From JAKJBL01 sp964461335 (GTDB lineage: Bacteria > Bacillota > Clostridia > Christensenellales > CAG-138): a stretch of DNA of 39,413 nt. A program made the position numbers and the translations under genes. Positions 8,839 to 16,277 of the stretch are shown piece by piece; within the stretch, counting starts at the first letter, position 1; every line of letters begins with the position of its first letter. The stretch is from positions 1-39,413 of the forward strand of contig CAYWTY010000005.1 in assembly GCA_964461335.1 (NCBI GenBank), written 5' to 3'. The notes beneath the pieces are model-generated. The model was not told where the DNA came from and ran no database searches. It was given only the letters and a program-made list of their open reading frames with translations.

Positions 8839-9249
8839 TTACAGTATGTGTTTTTTTAGAAATTCCGGCATATCATCTGGGTTGCCGCTTATGCTGAGTG
8901 TTATTGTTAGCTTGCAGCCTTCGGCGAAGTCTTCAAGGTGTTTGAACAGGCCTTCAAGCGTATGTAGGTCATGGCGCACAATCTTTAAAAAACCATCGAT
9001 GAATAGGTGTTCCAAATCGTAATCCTGCGCTGCTATACCGCATAAAAACCCGTAGAACATTTTTGGGCCGTCAATGTCAAAACTCGAAACATTTATAAAC
9101 CGGATGTTGCGTTTGATCTCGTACATATACTGGTCATTACAGTCAATGTAGACAATGCTGCCTTTAGCTTCATTGATGGTTTCATTAGCTAAGCGGATTA
9201 TTCGTTTTGAATTACCTGCACCCTTTTCGCCGAAGATTACTCTTATCAA
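8839..9249 (-). CDS. Small P-loop-like protein with altered Walker A
   Basis: A 136-residue protein resembling a short Clostridia P-loop family that starts with a GxKGxGKT-type loop. Here residues 7-15 read GEKGAGNSK, so the usual Walker A lysine is asparagine (codon AAT, read directly). A hydrophobic strand ending in D (HLFIDG, near residue 86) could be Walker B, and SISGNPDDMPEFLKK lies near the end. Function is unknown; with the lysine lost it may bind nucleotide poorly or act only as a structural or regulatory protein. The start is TTG at 9249 after GGGAGGGG. It is the first gene behind the minus promoter at 9295-9324. Confidence 0.7.
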   Translation of the reverse strand: MIRVIFGEKGAGNSKRIIRLANETINEAKGSIVYIDCNDQYMYEIKRNIRFINVSSFDIDGPKMFYGFLCGIAAQDYDLEHLFIDGFLKIVRHDLHTLEGLFKHLEDFAEGCKLTITLSISGNPDDMPEFLKKHIL

Positions 9250-9294
9250 GGTAAACCCCTCCCTTTCATATGTCTAAGCTTAATCAGTATAGGC

Positions 9295-9324
9295 ATTATA
9301 CCGCGTTTTGTTGCCCTGCGGCAA
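9295..9324 (-). promoter_or_regulatory. Promoter of the P-loop protein gene run
   Basis: On the minus strand TTGCCG (9324-9319) and TATAAT (9300-9295) are separated by 18 bp. The start would lie about 40 nt before the TTG codon at 9249. It probably drives the P-loop gene and possibly thrC and genes beyond. Confidence 0.6.
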
Positions 9325-9416
9325 GCCTGTTAGGGATAGCTCCTGTTTATTCTTTTTCATATTTATTAAACTACTTCAATTGGAGCCTAAAATATGCAAC
9401 AAGTGCAGGTATAGCG

Positions 9417-9445
9417 TTGGACATTTTGATATACTATACTTTAAT
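9417..9445 (+). promoter_or_regulatory. Candidate promoter for DUF2007 gene
   Basis: TTGGAC at 9417-9422 and TTTAAT at 9440-9445 are spaced 17 bp; an overlapping TATACT is at 9435-9440. It would give a leader of about 145 nt before the start at 9596. Confidence 0.35.
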
Positions 9446-9595
9446 TGCATCAGGCTTGCCAAAAAGAGCAATGAACCAGAAAACCCGTGCAGAAAGGGAT
9501 TGTAAACCGTCGCGTTCTAATACTTAGCAGAGTGAAATATTTTGCGCCTTGCTTCAACATATTGTTGGCAAACTACCTTGAAAGGGGGCATGAAG

Positions 9596-9850
9596 ATGGA
9601 ATCGTCTAAACAAGAAAAGCTCTTGTGCACTGCGAAAAGTGACGCTCAGGCAGGCCTGATTTGTGGTATTCTAGAAAATGCAGGCATTCCTTTTGTTGTT
9701 AAATATCCTGGAGCAGGCACTTTATACGGCAGCCCTGTGCTGTTTGGAGTAGAGCTCTATGTGCCAAAGAGCGCATATTCTTTAGCCTCAAAGCTGCTTG
9801 AAGGCTCAAATTGCCATGGGGCAGAACTTGAACAAAGTAGTTTCGAGTAA
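9596..9850 (+). CDS. DUF2007-type small protein
   Basis: An 84-residue protein with the layout of DUF2007 (putative signal-transducing protein): a strand (LLCTAKSDAQAGLICGILENAGI), a GSP/LFGVELYVP strand, then a helix with A.KLLEG. The family is a ferredoxin-like domain of unknown partner. I chose ATG 9596 because the AAAGGGGG site at 9581-9588 lies 7 nt before it. ATG 9590 is in frame but only 1 nt from that site. It is a monocistronic-looking gene about 200 bp upstream of rpsO. Confidence 0.65.
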   Translation: MESSKQEKLLCTAKSDAQAGLICGILENAGIPFVVKYPGAGTLYGSPVLFGVELYVPKSAYSLASKLLEGSNCHGAELEQSSFE

Positions 9851-9863
9851 CATAAATACCCGG

Positions 9864-9892
9864 TTGTCATTATGCAAACCCCGCATTATGTA
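9864..9892 (+). promoter_or_regulatory. Candidate rpsO promoter
   Basis: TTGTCA at 9864-9869 and TATGTA at 9887-9892 have 17-bp spacing. The start near 9899 would give a leader of about 155 nt holding the hairpins at 9957-10028. Confidence 0.35.
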
Positions 9893-9956
9893 TGGAGGAA
9901 GCGCCTTTAGCGCATAGTTATAACCAAAACCTTTATTTACATCCATGCTTCACTAT

Positions 9957-10028
9957 GCTAAACTATTAAGCATAAGGCAGGAACCCTAGCATAGTTTAGC
10001 GAATCTCCAACGCTTTACCCTGCTGGAG
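9957..10028 (+). promoter_or_regulatory. Structured rpsO 5' leader (possible S15 autoregulatory site)
   Basis: GCTAAACTAT at 9957-9966 pairs perfectly with ATAGTTTAGC at 9991-10000 (10 bp, 24-nt loop). It is followed by CTCCA 10005-10009 with TGGAG 10024-10028. Neither is followed by a T-run, so they are not terminators. S15 represses its own mRNA through leader structures in several bacteria; whether this is such an element is inference. Confidence 0.4.
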
Positions 10029-10054
10029 GGGATATGTAATAACAGGAGGATATA

Positions 10055-10318
10055 ATGGAAAAGACCGATAAGCTCGAAATAATTGAGCAATACAAGCTGC
10101 ACGAGGGAGATACAGGGTCGCCCGAGGTGCAAATAGCGCTGCTGACATCTCGTATAAATCATCTTAACGAGCATTTGAAGCTGCACAAAAAGGACCATCA
10201 TTCGCGCCGCGGGCTGTTAAAAATGGTCGGCCAGCGCAGGGGTTTGCTTAATTATCTCAAAGATAAGGATATTGAGCGATATCGTGCCATAATTGCAAGC
10301 CTCAACTTGAGAAAATAA
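10055..10318 (+). CDS. rpsO: 30S ribosomal protein S15
   Basis: An 87-residue S15 that binds the central domain of 16S rRNA and nucleates platform assembly. It contains the signature HEGDTGSPEVQIALLT near residue 16, LNEHLKLHKKDHHSRRGL, and the terminal YLKDKDIERYRAIIASLNLR. ATG at 10055 follows ACAGGAGGAT. It is followed directly by a strong terminator and then pnp, the conserved rpsO-pnp order. Confidence 0.98.
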   Translation: MEKTDKLEIIEQYKLHEGDTGSPEVQIALLTSRINHLNEHLKLHKKDHHSRRGLLKMVGQRRGLLNYLKDKDIERYRAIIASLNLRK

Positions 10319-10332
10319 ACTTTATAGCAGCA

Positions 10333-10360
10333 GCGGGGGCAAAACCCCCGCTTTTGTTTT
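10333..10360 (+). terminator. rpsO terminator
   Basis: GCGGGGG at 10333-10339 pairs with CCCCCGC at 10345-10351 around a CAAAA loop, followed by TTTTGTTTT. It separates rpsO from pnp, which has its own promoter candidate. Confidence 0.9.
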
Positions 10361-10401
10361 ATTCTGGATATCATAATCTTGTGGTATGGGTTGAGCTATC
10401 A

Positions 10402-10410
10402 TGCTATACT
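10402..10410 (+). promoter_or_regulatory. Extended -10 promoter of pnp
   Basis: TGC directly precedes TATACT (10405-10410), an extended -10 element. A poor -35 (TTGTGG, 10379-10384) lies 20 bp upstream. The start would be about 40 nt before the GTG at 10456. Confidence 0.45.
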
Positions 10411-10455
10411 AATCTGGAAACAAAATGTAAGAAGAAGAAAAAGGAGCATGTTCAC

Positions 10456-12549
10456 GTGCAAAACAAATTTGAAATGGACTTGGGAGGCAGAAGACTCACG
10501 GTCGAAACAGGAAAATATGCAGAACAGGCAAGTGGTTCATGCCTTGTACGCTGCGGCGATACTGCAGTTCTTGTCTGCGCTACAGTAGCAAAATCTGAAA
10601 GGGAAGGTGTGGATTTCCTTCCGTTAAGTGTTGATTTTGAAGAAAAGCTATATGCGGTCGGGAAAATACCCGGTGGATTTATTAAACGAGAGGGGCGTCC
10701 TACAGAAAAAGCTATACTTTCATCCCGCCTCATTGATAGGCCGTTGCGCCCGCTGTTCCCTGAAGGGTTCCATAGGGATATCCAGGTAATAGCTACTGTA
10801 TTATCTGTTGAGCAGGATATTCAACCTGATATATTGGGGATGATTGGGTCATCCATTGCACTTTCTATCAGCGAAGCTCCGTTTATGGGCCCTACAGGCT
10901 CCGTAAGCGTCGGGATGGTAAATGGTGAATACATTCTTAACCCTGATCAAAAGCAACGTGAAGAGAGCAAGCTTGCGCTCACAGTTGCTGGCACAAAAGA
11001 TGCAATCATGATGGTAGAAGCAGGGGCGCAGGAAGTCTCTGAAGATGAAATGCTTAATGGTATACTTTTTGCACATGAGCATATTAAAGAAATCGTATCT
11101 TTTATTGAAGACATTGCAGCCAAAATAGGCAAACCCCAACTTGAGCTTGCGCCTAATATCCATGAAAAAGAGCTGCTTGAAAAGGTCACATCAGTTGCTT
11201 ATGAAAAGCTTTTATGGTCACTCGATACTTTTGATAGAAAAGAACGTGAGCTTAGAACGCTCCAAGCAAAGGAAGAAATAGTTGCTGCTCTTGATACTGA
11301 CTACTCAGAGTATGCAAAAGAAATAGATTCTATTATTTATGACATTCATAAGGAAATTATTAGAGACAAGATTATAAATAAAGGGATTCGACCCGATGGC
11401 CGTAAGCATGATGAAATCCGCCCAATTTGGAGCGAGGTTGGGCTTTTGGGCCGTACACACGGAAGTGCAGTTTTTACGCGTGGGCAGACTCAGGTTATGA
11501 CTATAGCAACATTGGGGACTATAAGCGAAGCGCAGATCCTTGATGGGCTTACAGCTGAAGAGAATAAGCGCTATATGCATCAGTATAATATGCTCCCCTA
11601 TAGTGTAGGCGAAACCAGAATGATGCGTGGCCCAGGGCGAAGGGAAGTCGGGCATGGTGCTTTAGCAGAACGTGCACTTGAACCTATGCTTCCAAGTGAG
11701 GAGGAATTCCCGTACTGTATGCGTTTGGTTTCTGAAGTGATAAGCTCAAACGGGAGCACTTCGCAGGCTTCAATTTGTGCGAGCACTTTGGCTTTGATGG
11801 ATGCTGCAGTTCCAATAAAGAAACCTGTGGCAGGGATTGCAATGGGACTTATCAAAGACGAGTCAACAGGTAATATTGCAATATTGTCAGATATTCAGGG
11901 CCTTGAAGATTTCTTAGGGGATATGGATTTTAAGGTGGCAGGCACAAAAGATGGCATTACTGCAATCCAGATGGATATAAAGATTAAAGGAATAGACAGA
12001 GGTATACTCACCCGTGCGCTTGAACAGGCACGTGTCGGCAGAATATTTATTCTAGATAGGATGCTTGAAACGCTTGCAGCCCCCAGAACGGAGCTTTCCC
12101 AATACGCACCGCGCATAATATCATTTAGCATTCATCCTGATAAAATTCGTGATGTTATCGGTTCAGGCGGAAAAACAATAAATAAAATTATTGCGGATAC
12201 AGGCGTGAAAATCGACATCGAAGATGATGGGCGCGTATTCATTGCTTCGCCTGATGCTGCAGCTGCAGAGAGAGCAAGAAAAATAATTGAAGGCATAACG
12301 AAGGATATAGAAGTCGGAGATGTCTATCTGGGCAAGGTTGTCAGTATTAAACCCTTTGGAGCTTTTGTTAACCTTACACCTGGCAAGGATGGGCTTGTGC
12401 ATATCTCCAGGCTGGCTAATAAACGTATCGAAAAGGTGGAAGACGTTGTCAATTTAGGTGATGAGGTCTTGGTCCGGGTATTGGAAATTGATCAGCAAGG
12501 CAAAATAACACTTACGCGAAAAGGCCTCTTGCCTGATGAGCAGGAATAG
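10456..12549 (+). CDS. pnp: Polyribonucleotide nucleotidyltransferase (PNPase)
   Basis: Trimeric phosphorolytic 3'-5' exoribonuclease. Two RNase PH-like domains are visible (first with GKIPGGFIKREGRPTE, second with FTRGQTQ and SDIQGLEDFLGDMDFKVAGT). They are followed by a KH domain with GSGG in IRDVIGSGGKTINKI and a C-terminal S1 domain (FGAFVNLTPGKDGLVHISR). I start at GTG 10456: AAGGAG at 10441-10446 is 9 nt upstream, and 697 aa matches the usual length of about 700. A longer in-frame opening would begin inside the rpsO terminator and is not credible. Confidence 0.97.
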   Translation: MQNKFEMDLGGRRLTVETGKYAEQASGSCLVRCGDTAVLVCATVAKSEREGVDFLPLSVDFEEKLYAVGKIPGGFIKREGRPTEKAILSSRLIDRPLRPLFPEGFHRDIQVIATVLSVEQDIQPDILGMIGSSIALSISEAPFMGPTGSVSVGMVNGEYILNPDQKQREESKLALTVAGTKDAIMMVEAGAQEVSEDEMLNGILFAHEHIKEIVSFIEDIAAKIGKPQLELAPNIHEKELLEKVTSVAYEKLLWSLDTFDRKERELRTLQAKEEIVAALDTDYSEYAKEIDSIIYDIHKEIIRDKIINKGIRPDGRKHDEIRPIWSEVGLLGRTHGSAVFTRGQTQVMTIATLGTISEAQILDGLTAEENKRYMHQYNMLPYSVGETRMMRGPGRREVGHGALAERALEPMLPSEEEFPYCMRLVSEVISSNGSTSQASICASTLALMDAAVPIKKPVAGIAMGLIKDESTGNIAILSDIQGLEDFLGDMDFKVAGTKDGITAIQMDIKIKGIDRGILTRALEQARVGRIFILDRMLETLAAPRTELSQYAPRIISFSIHPDKIRDVIGSGGKTINKIIADTGVKIDIEDDGRVFIASPDAAAAERARKIIEGITKDIEVGDVYLGKVVSIKPFGAFVNLTPGKDGLVHISRLANKRIEKVEDVVNLGDEVLVRVLEIDQQGKITLTRKGLLPDEQE

Positions 12550-12618
12550 CGTGATGTAACGACATTTGATGTTGATTAAGCGCTGGGTCTAAAGCAGAAT
12601 CTAATATAGCTCTCATTG

Positions 12619-12662
12619 CCTCTTTGCTTATAGCATATATTGTAACAAGCAAGCAAAGGAGG
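12619..12662 (+). promoter_or_regulatory. Hairpin able to mask the ylxY ribosome site
   Basis: CCTCTTTGCTT at 12619-12629 pairs with AAGCAAAGGAGG at 12651-12662: eight pairs, one bulged G, then three pairs, with a 21-nt loop. The 3' arm contains the Shine-Dalgarno of ylxY (AAAGGAGGTGA, 12655-12665). Folded, the site would be inaccessible. No T-run follows. Confidence 0.45.
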
Positions 12663-12669
12663 TGAGGGT

Positions 12670-13383
12670 ATGACGCATTATAGGGGAAAAGGCCGAGCAT
12701 TTGTCAATGTACTGCTTGTAACCTTGATGTTGGTTCTTTATTTGGCAACTTCAACACCAATTGCCCAATCTGCAATTGGAGAATTATACAACAGCCCGGT
12801 TTATCGCGGCCAAGAAAAAGGCGTAGTAGGTTTCGAATGCGCCGTGAGTTGGAATGCATCCGCTTTGCCGGAGTTGTTGAGTATTCTCGAAGAAAACAAA
12901 CTGCGAATAACTTTTATGGTTAGTGGCGAATGGGCAGAGGAAAACAGCAAGCTGCTTCGTGAAATGGTTCGTAGCGGGCATGAGATTGGAACAATGGGGC
13001 AAGAACCAATGCGTGATGGGGGCGCTGATTTTCTTTTTGCAGATATAAGCCATTCCCTTAAAAGCATTTATGAGGCTTCCGGTGTTTTTGCCGAATTATA
13101 CTATTCAGGTGCAAGAACAATAAAGAATTCAACGCAGGCAGCATTAAAGCTTGGGTTGACGCATGTACTTTGCACGACCGATTTGCTCTCGGGCAGAGGT
13201 TTGGCTTCGGATATTTCATCCCGTGCATTGGATAAGCCCTTTGATGGTACTATATTGCTTATACAGCCAACAGCAGAGGCTATCAAAGCAATGCCGGAAT
13301 GCATAGAGGATTTCGATAAGTTAGGTCTTCGCATTGTTACTGTTAGTGAGGCGCTTGGCGAATACAAGCAAAGGAAAGTCTAA
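12670..13383 (+). CDS. ylxY: YlxY-type polysaccharide deacetylase-like protein, catalytic residues lost
   Basis: A 237-residue secreted or membrane-anchored NodB-fold protein with a hydrophobic N-terminal segment at about 12-28. The fold is clear from RITFMVSGEWAEENSKLL and RSGHEIG. The metal-binding motifs are degraded: where relatives have a VDW or FDDG motif this has VSW (residues 59-61), and the usual HxxxH of GHEIGNH..SH is replaced by GTMGQEP (107-113). It is probably catalytically inactive, perhaps binding glycan. The position between pnp and an M16 peptidase gene matches B. subtilis ylxY. ATG at 12670 follows AAAGGAGGTGA, a site that can be hidden in a hairpin. Confidence 0.75.
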   Translation: MTHYRGKGRAFVNVLLVTLMLVLYLATSTPIAQSAIGELYNSPVYRGQEKGVVGFECAVSWNASALPELLSILEENKLRITFMVSGEWAEENSKLLREMVRSGHEIGTMGQEPMRDGGADFLFADISHSLKSIYEASGVFAELYYSGARTIKNSTQAALKLGLTHVLCTTDLLSGRGLASDISSRALDKPFDGTILLIQPTAEAIKAMPECIEDFDKLGLRIVTVSEALGEYKQRKV

Positions 13384-13385
13384 AT

Positions 13386-14651
13386 ATGGTTTTTCAAGAG
13401 AAACTGCCAAACGGAATAAGGATACTCGGGGATACAATGGAAAAGATTCGATCTTGTGCAATTGGCGTATGGATTGGAACAGGGTCTGCTTTTGAAGAAG
13501 AGGGTGAAGGCGGAGCATCTCACTTTATTGAACATATGCTTTTTAAAGGCACCCAAACAAGAAGTGCCCAGGATATTGCTGTTCAAATGGACAGTATAGG
13601 GGGCAGCATTAACGCCTTTACCTCAAAAGAATGCACATGTTTTTATGCAAAGGTGCTTGATGAACATGTTGGACAGGCTGTTGATATATTAGCAGATATC
13701 ATCCAGAATTCAAAATTAGCACAGGAAGATATAAAAAAAGAGCAAGGCGTTATATGTGAAGAGATTCTTATGATTCAGGATAGCCCTGAAGATCTTGCAC
13801 ACGAGAGTATTGCCAGCCTTTACTACGAAGGCGATCCGCTCTCAAAGCCTATACTTGGAACCGAGCAAACTGTGCGCTCCTTTAACCAGGACAGCCTGCG
13901 TTCTTATATGAAACGTCAATATGTTCCGGAACGCATTGTTATTTCAGCTGCAGGTCATTTTGAAAAGAAGCCTTTGGTGGATTTGCTAAGCGAGAAGTTC
14001 CAGGGTGTACCTCACGGGCAAGCTCTAGAATTCAAGCAAAATAAGGCTCCAGGCGGCCGCAGGTTTTTACCTGTTGAAAGGGATATAGAGCAGATTCACA
14101 TTTGTATGGCTATGCCTGGTGCGCCTTTAGATTCTCTTGAACAATATGCGCTTTTTATTCTAAGTAATGTGCTCGGCGGCAGCATGAGCTCCAGGCTGTT
14201 CCAAAAGGTGCGAGAAGAACGTGGCCTTGCTTATGCGATTTATTCATATCCTACGTGCTATAGGAGTGCTGGAAGTTTTTCGATTTATGCAGGTACAGGG
14301 GAAGCCCAGGCAGTTGAAGTGTTGAAGATTATGCGTTCAGAAGTGGAAGACATGCTGAAAAAGGGTATCACGGAAGAGGAATTCAAGCGCAGCAAGGAAC
14401 AGCTTAAAGGCAGCTATCTTCTTGCGCAAGAAGGGACTTCCAGCCATATGAGCGCACTTGGGAAAAACGCATTGCTGCTTAACCGAGTTTATAATGAGCA
14501 GGAAACAATACAGCGTATTGAAAGCATAACTCAAGAGGATATTGAGCGGCTTATTCCAACAGTTTTGGATATTAACAATACTTCAACTGTATGCGTTGGC
14601 CGGGTTGAAAAACAAGAACCCGAGATTAGAACCCTGCTTGAGATATCATGA
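13386..14651 (+). CDS. mlpA: M16-family zinc peptidase (MlpA/YmxG-like)
   Basis: Insulinase-type metallopeptidase, 421 aa, with the inverted zinc motif H46-F-I-E49-H50 in ASHFIEHMLFKGT and the downstream acidic EEILMIQDSPED around 122-133 that supplies the third ligand. The second M16 half has MSSRLFQKVREERGLAY, the usual R/Y substrate-binding signature. This is the pnp-linked MlpA/YmxG/PqqL-like group of Firmicutes, of uncertain substrate. ATG at 13386 lies 2 bp after ylxY, so the two are co-transcribed and probably coupled. Confidence 0.92.
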   Translation: MVFQEKLPNGIRILGDTMEKIRSCAIGVWIGTGSAFEEEGEGGASHFIEHMLFKGTQTRSAQDIAVQMDSIGGSINAFTSKECTCFYAKVLDEHVGQAVDILADIIQNSKLAQEDIKKEQGVICEEILMIQDSPEDLAHESIASLYYEGDPLSKPILGTEQTVRSFNQDSLRSYMKRQYVPERIVISAAGHFEKKPLVDLLSEKFQGVPHGQALEFKQNKAPGGRRFLPVERDIEQIHICMAMPGAPLDSLEQYALFILSNVLGGSMSSRLFQKVREERGLAYAIYSYPTCYRSAGSFSIYAGTGEAQAVEVLKIMRSEVEDMLKKGITEEEFKRSKEQLKGSYLLAQEGTSSHMSALGKNALLLNRVYNEQETIQRIESITQEDIERLIPTVLDINNTSTVCVGRVEKQEPEIRTLLEIS

Positions 14652-14673
14652 TAGTTTCGGAGGTTGGTATAGG

Positions 14674-15048
14674 GTGGATAAACTCGATAGAATCTTTGCT
14701 ATGCAAAAAGAGCTTGATAATGATATTATTGCTTTAAGGAAGCTCAGCAGCATTTCGAGCGAGGAATGGATTCAAAAGGATGTCCTTGCAATTGTGGCTG
14801 AACTTGGCGAGTTGCTTGATGAAGTAAATTTCAAATGGTGGAAGAACCCGAAGCCATTAAATATGGCAGCCTTGCAGGAAGAAATCATAGATGTGCTTCA
14901 CTTTTTTATCAGTATGTGTATTCATGCAGGCTTAGATGCTAATTCGCTTTTTGAATTGTATACGGCTAAAAACAACGAAAATGTTGATAGACAGCACGGT
15001 CGTTCTAGCAAGCCTGGATATAGTGCTCTTGAGGGAGAAGCAAGGTAA
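14674..15048 (+). CDS. All-alpha NTP pyrophosphatase, dimeric-dUTPase-like
   Basis: A 124-residue protein with the MazG/dUTPase helical metal site: E43xxE46 with E50, then E70xxD73. The FKWW after the first motif and EEIIDVLHFFISM after the second resemble the dimeric dUTPase family more than MazG. It probably hydrolyses dUTP or a related nucleotide to its monophosphate. I start at GTG 14674 because GGAGG at 14659-14663 lies 10 nt upstream. An earlier in-frame opening would overlap the M16 gene by about 110 nt, and ATG 14701 has no ribosome site. Confidence 0.75.
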   Translation: MDKLDRIFAMQKELDNDIIALRKLSSISSEEWIQKDVLAIVAELGELLDEVNFKWWKNPKPLNMAALQEEIIDVLHFFISMCIHAGLDANSLFELYTAKNNENVDRQHGRSSKPGYSALEGEAR

Positions 15049-15062
15049 TAGGGGAAACTTCA

Positions 15063-16253
15063 ATGGCAAGAACCAGAATTAAAATCCATGCACGGTTTTT
15101 TACATTACTTGCGTTGGTTTTGCTTTTTGCAGGCATAGGTGGGTATTTTCTTTTGCGAAATAGAAACGAAGGCGAATTAATCGATGGCTCGATGAGGCTT
15201 GCTCTTAGGATTGATACTGTTCTTGTGCGTGATGAGATATGCATTACTACTGAGCGATATGATAGGATCCTATTTGATGTAATAGAAGGCGCTAATGTAC
15301 AAAATGACGACCAAATTGCCCAAGTCTTTAAATGGGGTTATCAAGAAGAAACAATGCAGACTCTCTTGGATGTGCAGAAACAGATTCTCGAACATCAGTC
15401 CAAGCTAATTGAAGGTATTGTAAACCAAGAACTTGATGCACTGACGCTTCAGCTTGAACAAAAACAGCAAGCAATTCGTGCTGTGAGGAACGAGCGAAAT
15501 GGAAAGGATATACTGCAGCTCGAACAGGAATTAAAGGCTCTGCTTGCTAATAGAGCGGAAGTGCTTCGTGATATTCAGCCTGATGAGGCGCTAAGCGAGC
15601 TTTACCTGCAGCATGAGCAGCAGCTTAAGAACCTTTCGACTTGGAAGCGTGATATAATAAATACAGCCGGAGAGGGAGTTGTAAGCTTCTATTTTGATGG
15701 CTTTGAGCAGGCATTAAACGCAAATAAGCTCAGCATGATTAATGCAGACCTTATAAGCGGAGTGCTGCGCGGTACTGCCATTACACAAGGCAGTAATGCT
15801 TCGGCTGAGAGCTTATTGTATCGACTTGTCGACTCCTCCCACTTTTATATAGCATTTTTAACGGATACTTCATCAGCATTAAGAGTTGTGGAAAACGAGA
15901 ATTATACTTTAGTTTTTGACGGATATGCGAGCCAACCATTTTCAGGAACTGCACTTGCGCCCATTGTATCCGATAAAAAAATTGTGAATATCCTTGAGTT
16001 CCATCAAGATATGGGCAGTCTTATGGGGGTGCGTGTTGTAAGTGCATCACTAATGAAGGATGCGACAGGCCTGCAGCTTCCGCTTAAAGCAATAGAAATG
16101 CGTGATGGGAAGCCTGGTATTTTACGTCTTTCAGGTGACGAGATGCTCTGGACTCAAGTTGATGTGCTAGCAGCGGATGAACATGATGCAATTATTCGTG
16201 CATCTAATCCAGAGCAGCTGCTTGTTGCAGGATTACGGTTTAAAAAAACTTAG
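15063..16253 (+). CDS. HlyD-like membrane-anchored protein
   Basis: A 396-residue protein with one N-terminal transmembrane segment (about 12-30), a long Gln/Glu-rich coiled coil (about 95-190) and C-terminal beta-rich segments, the layout of a HlyD/membrane-fusion adaptor. No ABC or MFS transporter gene is adjacent, so an efflux role is not shown. HlyD-like genes of this kind occur immediately upstream of ylmE-sepF in Clostridia, and the role may concern the envelope or division (inference). ATG at 15063 follows GGGGAAA. It is 14 bp downstream of the dUTPase-like gene. Confidence 0.65.
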   Translation: MARTRIKIHARFFTLLALVLLFAGIGGYFLLRNRNEGELIDGSMRLALRIDTVLVRDEICITTERYDRILFDVIEGANVQNDDQIAQVFKWGYQEETMQTLLDVQKQILEHQSKLIEGIVNQELDALTLQLEQKQQAIRAVRNERNGKDILQLEQELKALLANRAEVLRDIQPDEALSELYLQHEQQLKNLSTWKRDIINTAGEGVVSFYFDGFEQALNANKLSMINADLISGVLRGTAITQGSNASAESLLYRLVDSSHFYIAFLTDTSSALRVVENENYTLVFDGYASQPFSGTALAPIVSDKKIVNILEFHQDMGSLMGVRVVSASLMKDATGLQLPLKAIEMRDGKPGILRLSGDEMLWTQVDVLAADEHDAIIRASNPEQLLVAGLRFKKT

Positions 16254-16277
16254 GCCTGTTTTGGGGTGGGGGAATAT

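Larger units (their letters stand above)
9250..9595. other. 346-bp divergent intergenic region
   Basis: It lies between the divergent P-loop gene and the DUF2007 gene. It holds a good minus promoter (9295-9324), a weaker plus promoter candidate (9417-9445) and a small hairpin with a bulge at 9549-9571 (TTGC/GCAA and CAAC/GTTG) just before the DUF2007 ribosome site. Open frames on the plus strand lack ribosome sites and overlap the minus promoter, so I do not call them genes. Confidence 0.5.

Noticed and set aside
9270..9527. Plus-strand frames of 85 and 65 codons before the DUF2007 gene
   Set aside because: No ribosome site, they overlap the minus promoter at 9295-9324, and the two frames compete over the same bases.
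10354..10455. Extended N-terminus for PNPase
   Set aside because: It would begin inside the rpsO terminator and add a Lys-rich non-conserved segment; GTG 10456 has the ribosome site and the family length.
14542..14673. Longer dUTPase-like protein overlapping the M16 gene
   Set aside because: The extra 44 residues are out-of-frame M16 sequence; GTG 14674 has a ribosome site.
15063..16253. A drug efflux system built on the HlyD-like protein
   Set aside because: No transporter ATPase or permease gene is nearby; neighbours are dUTPase-like, ylmE and sepF.
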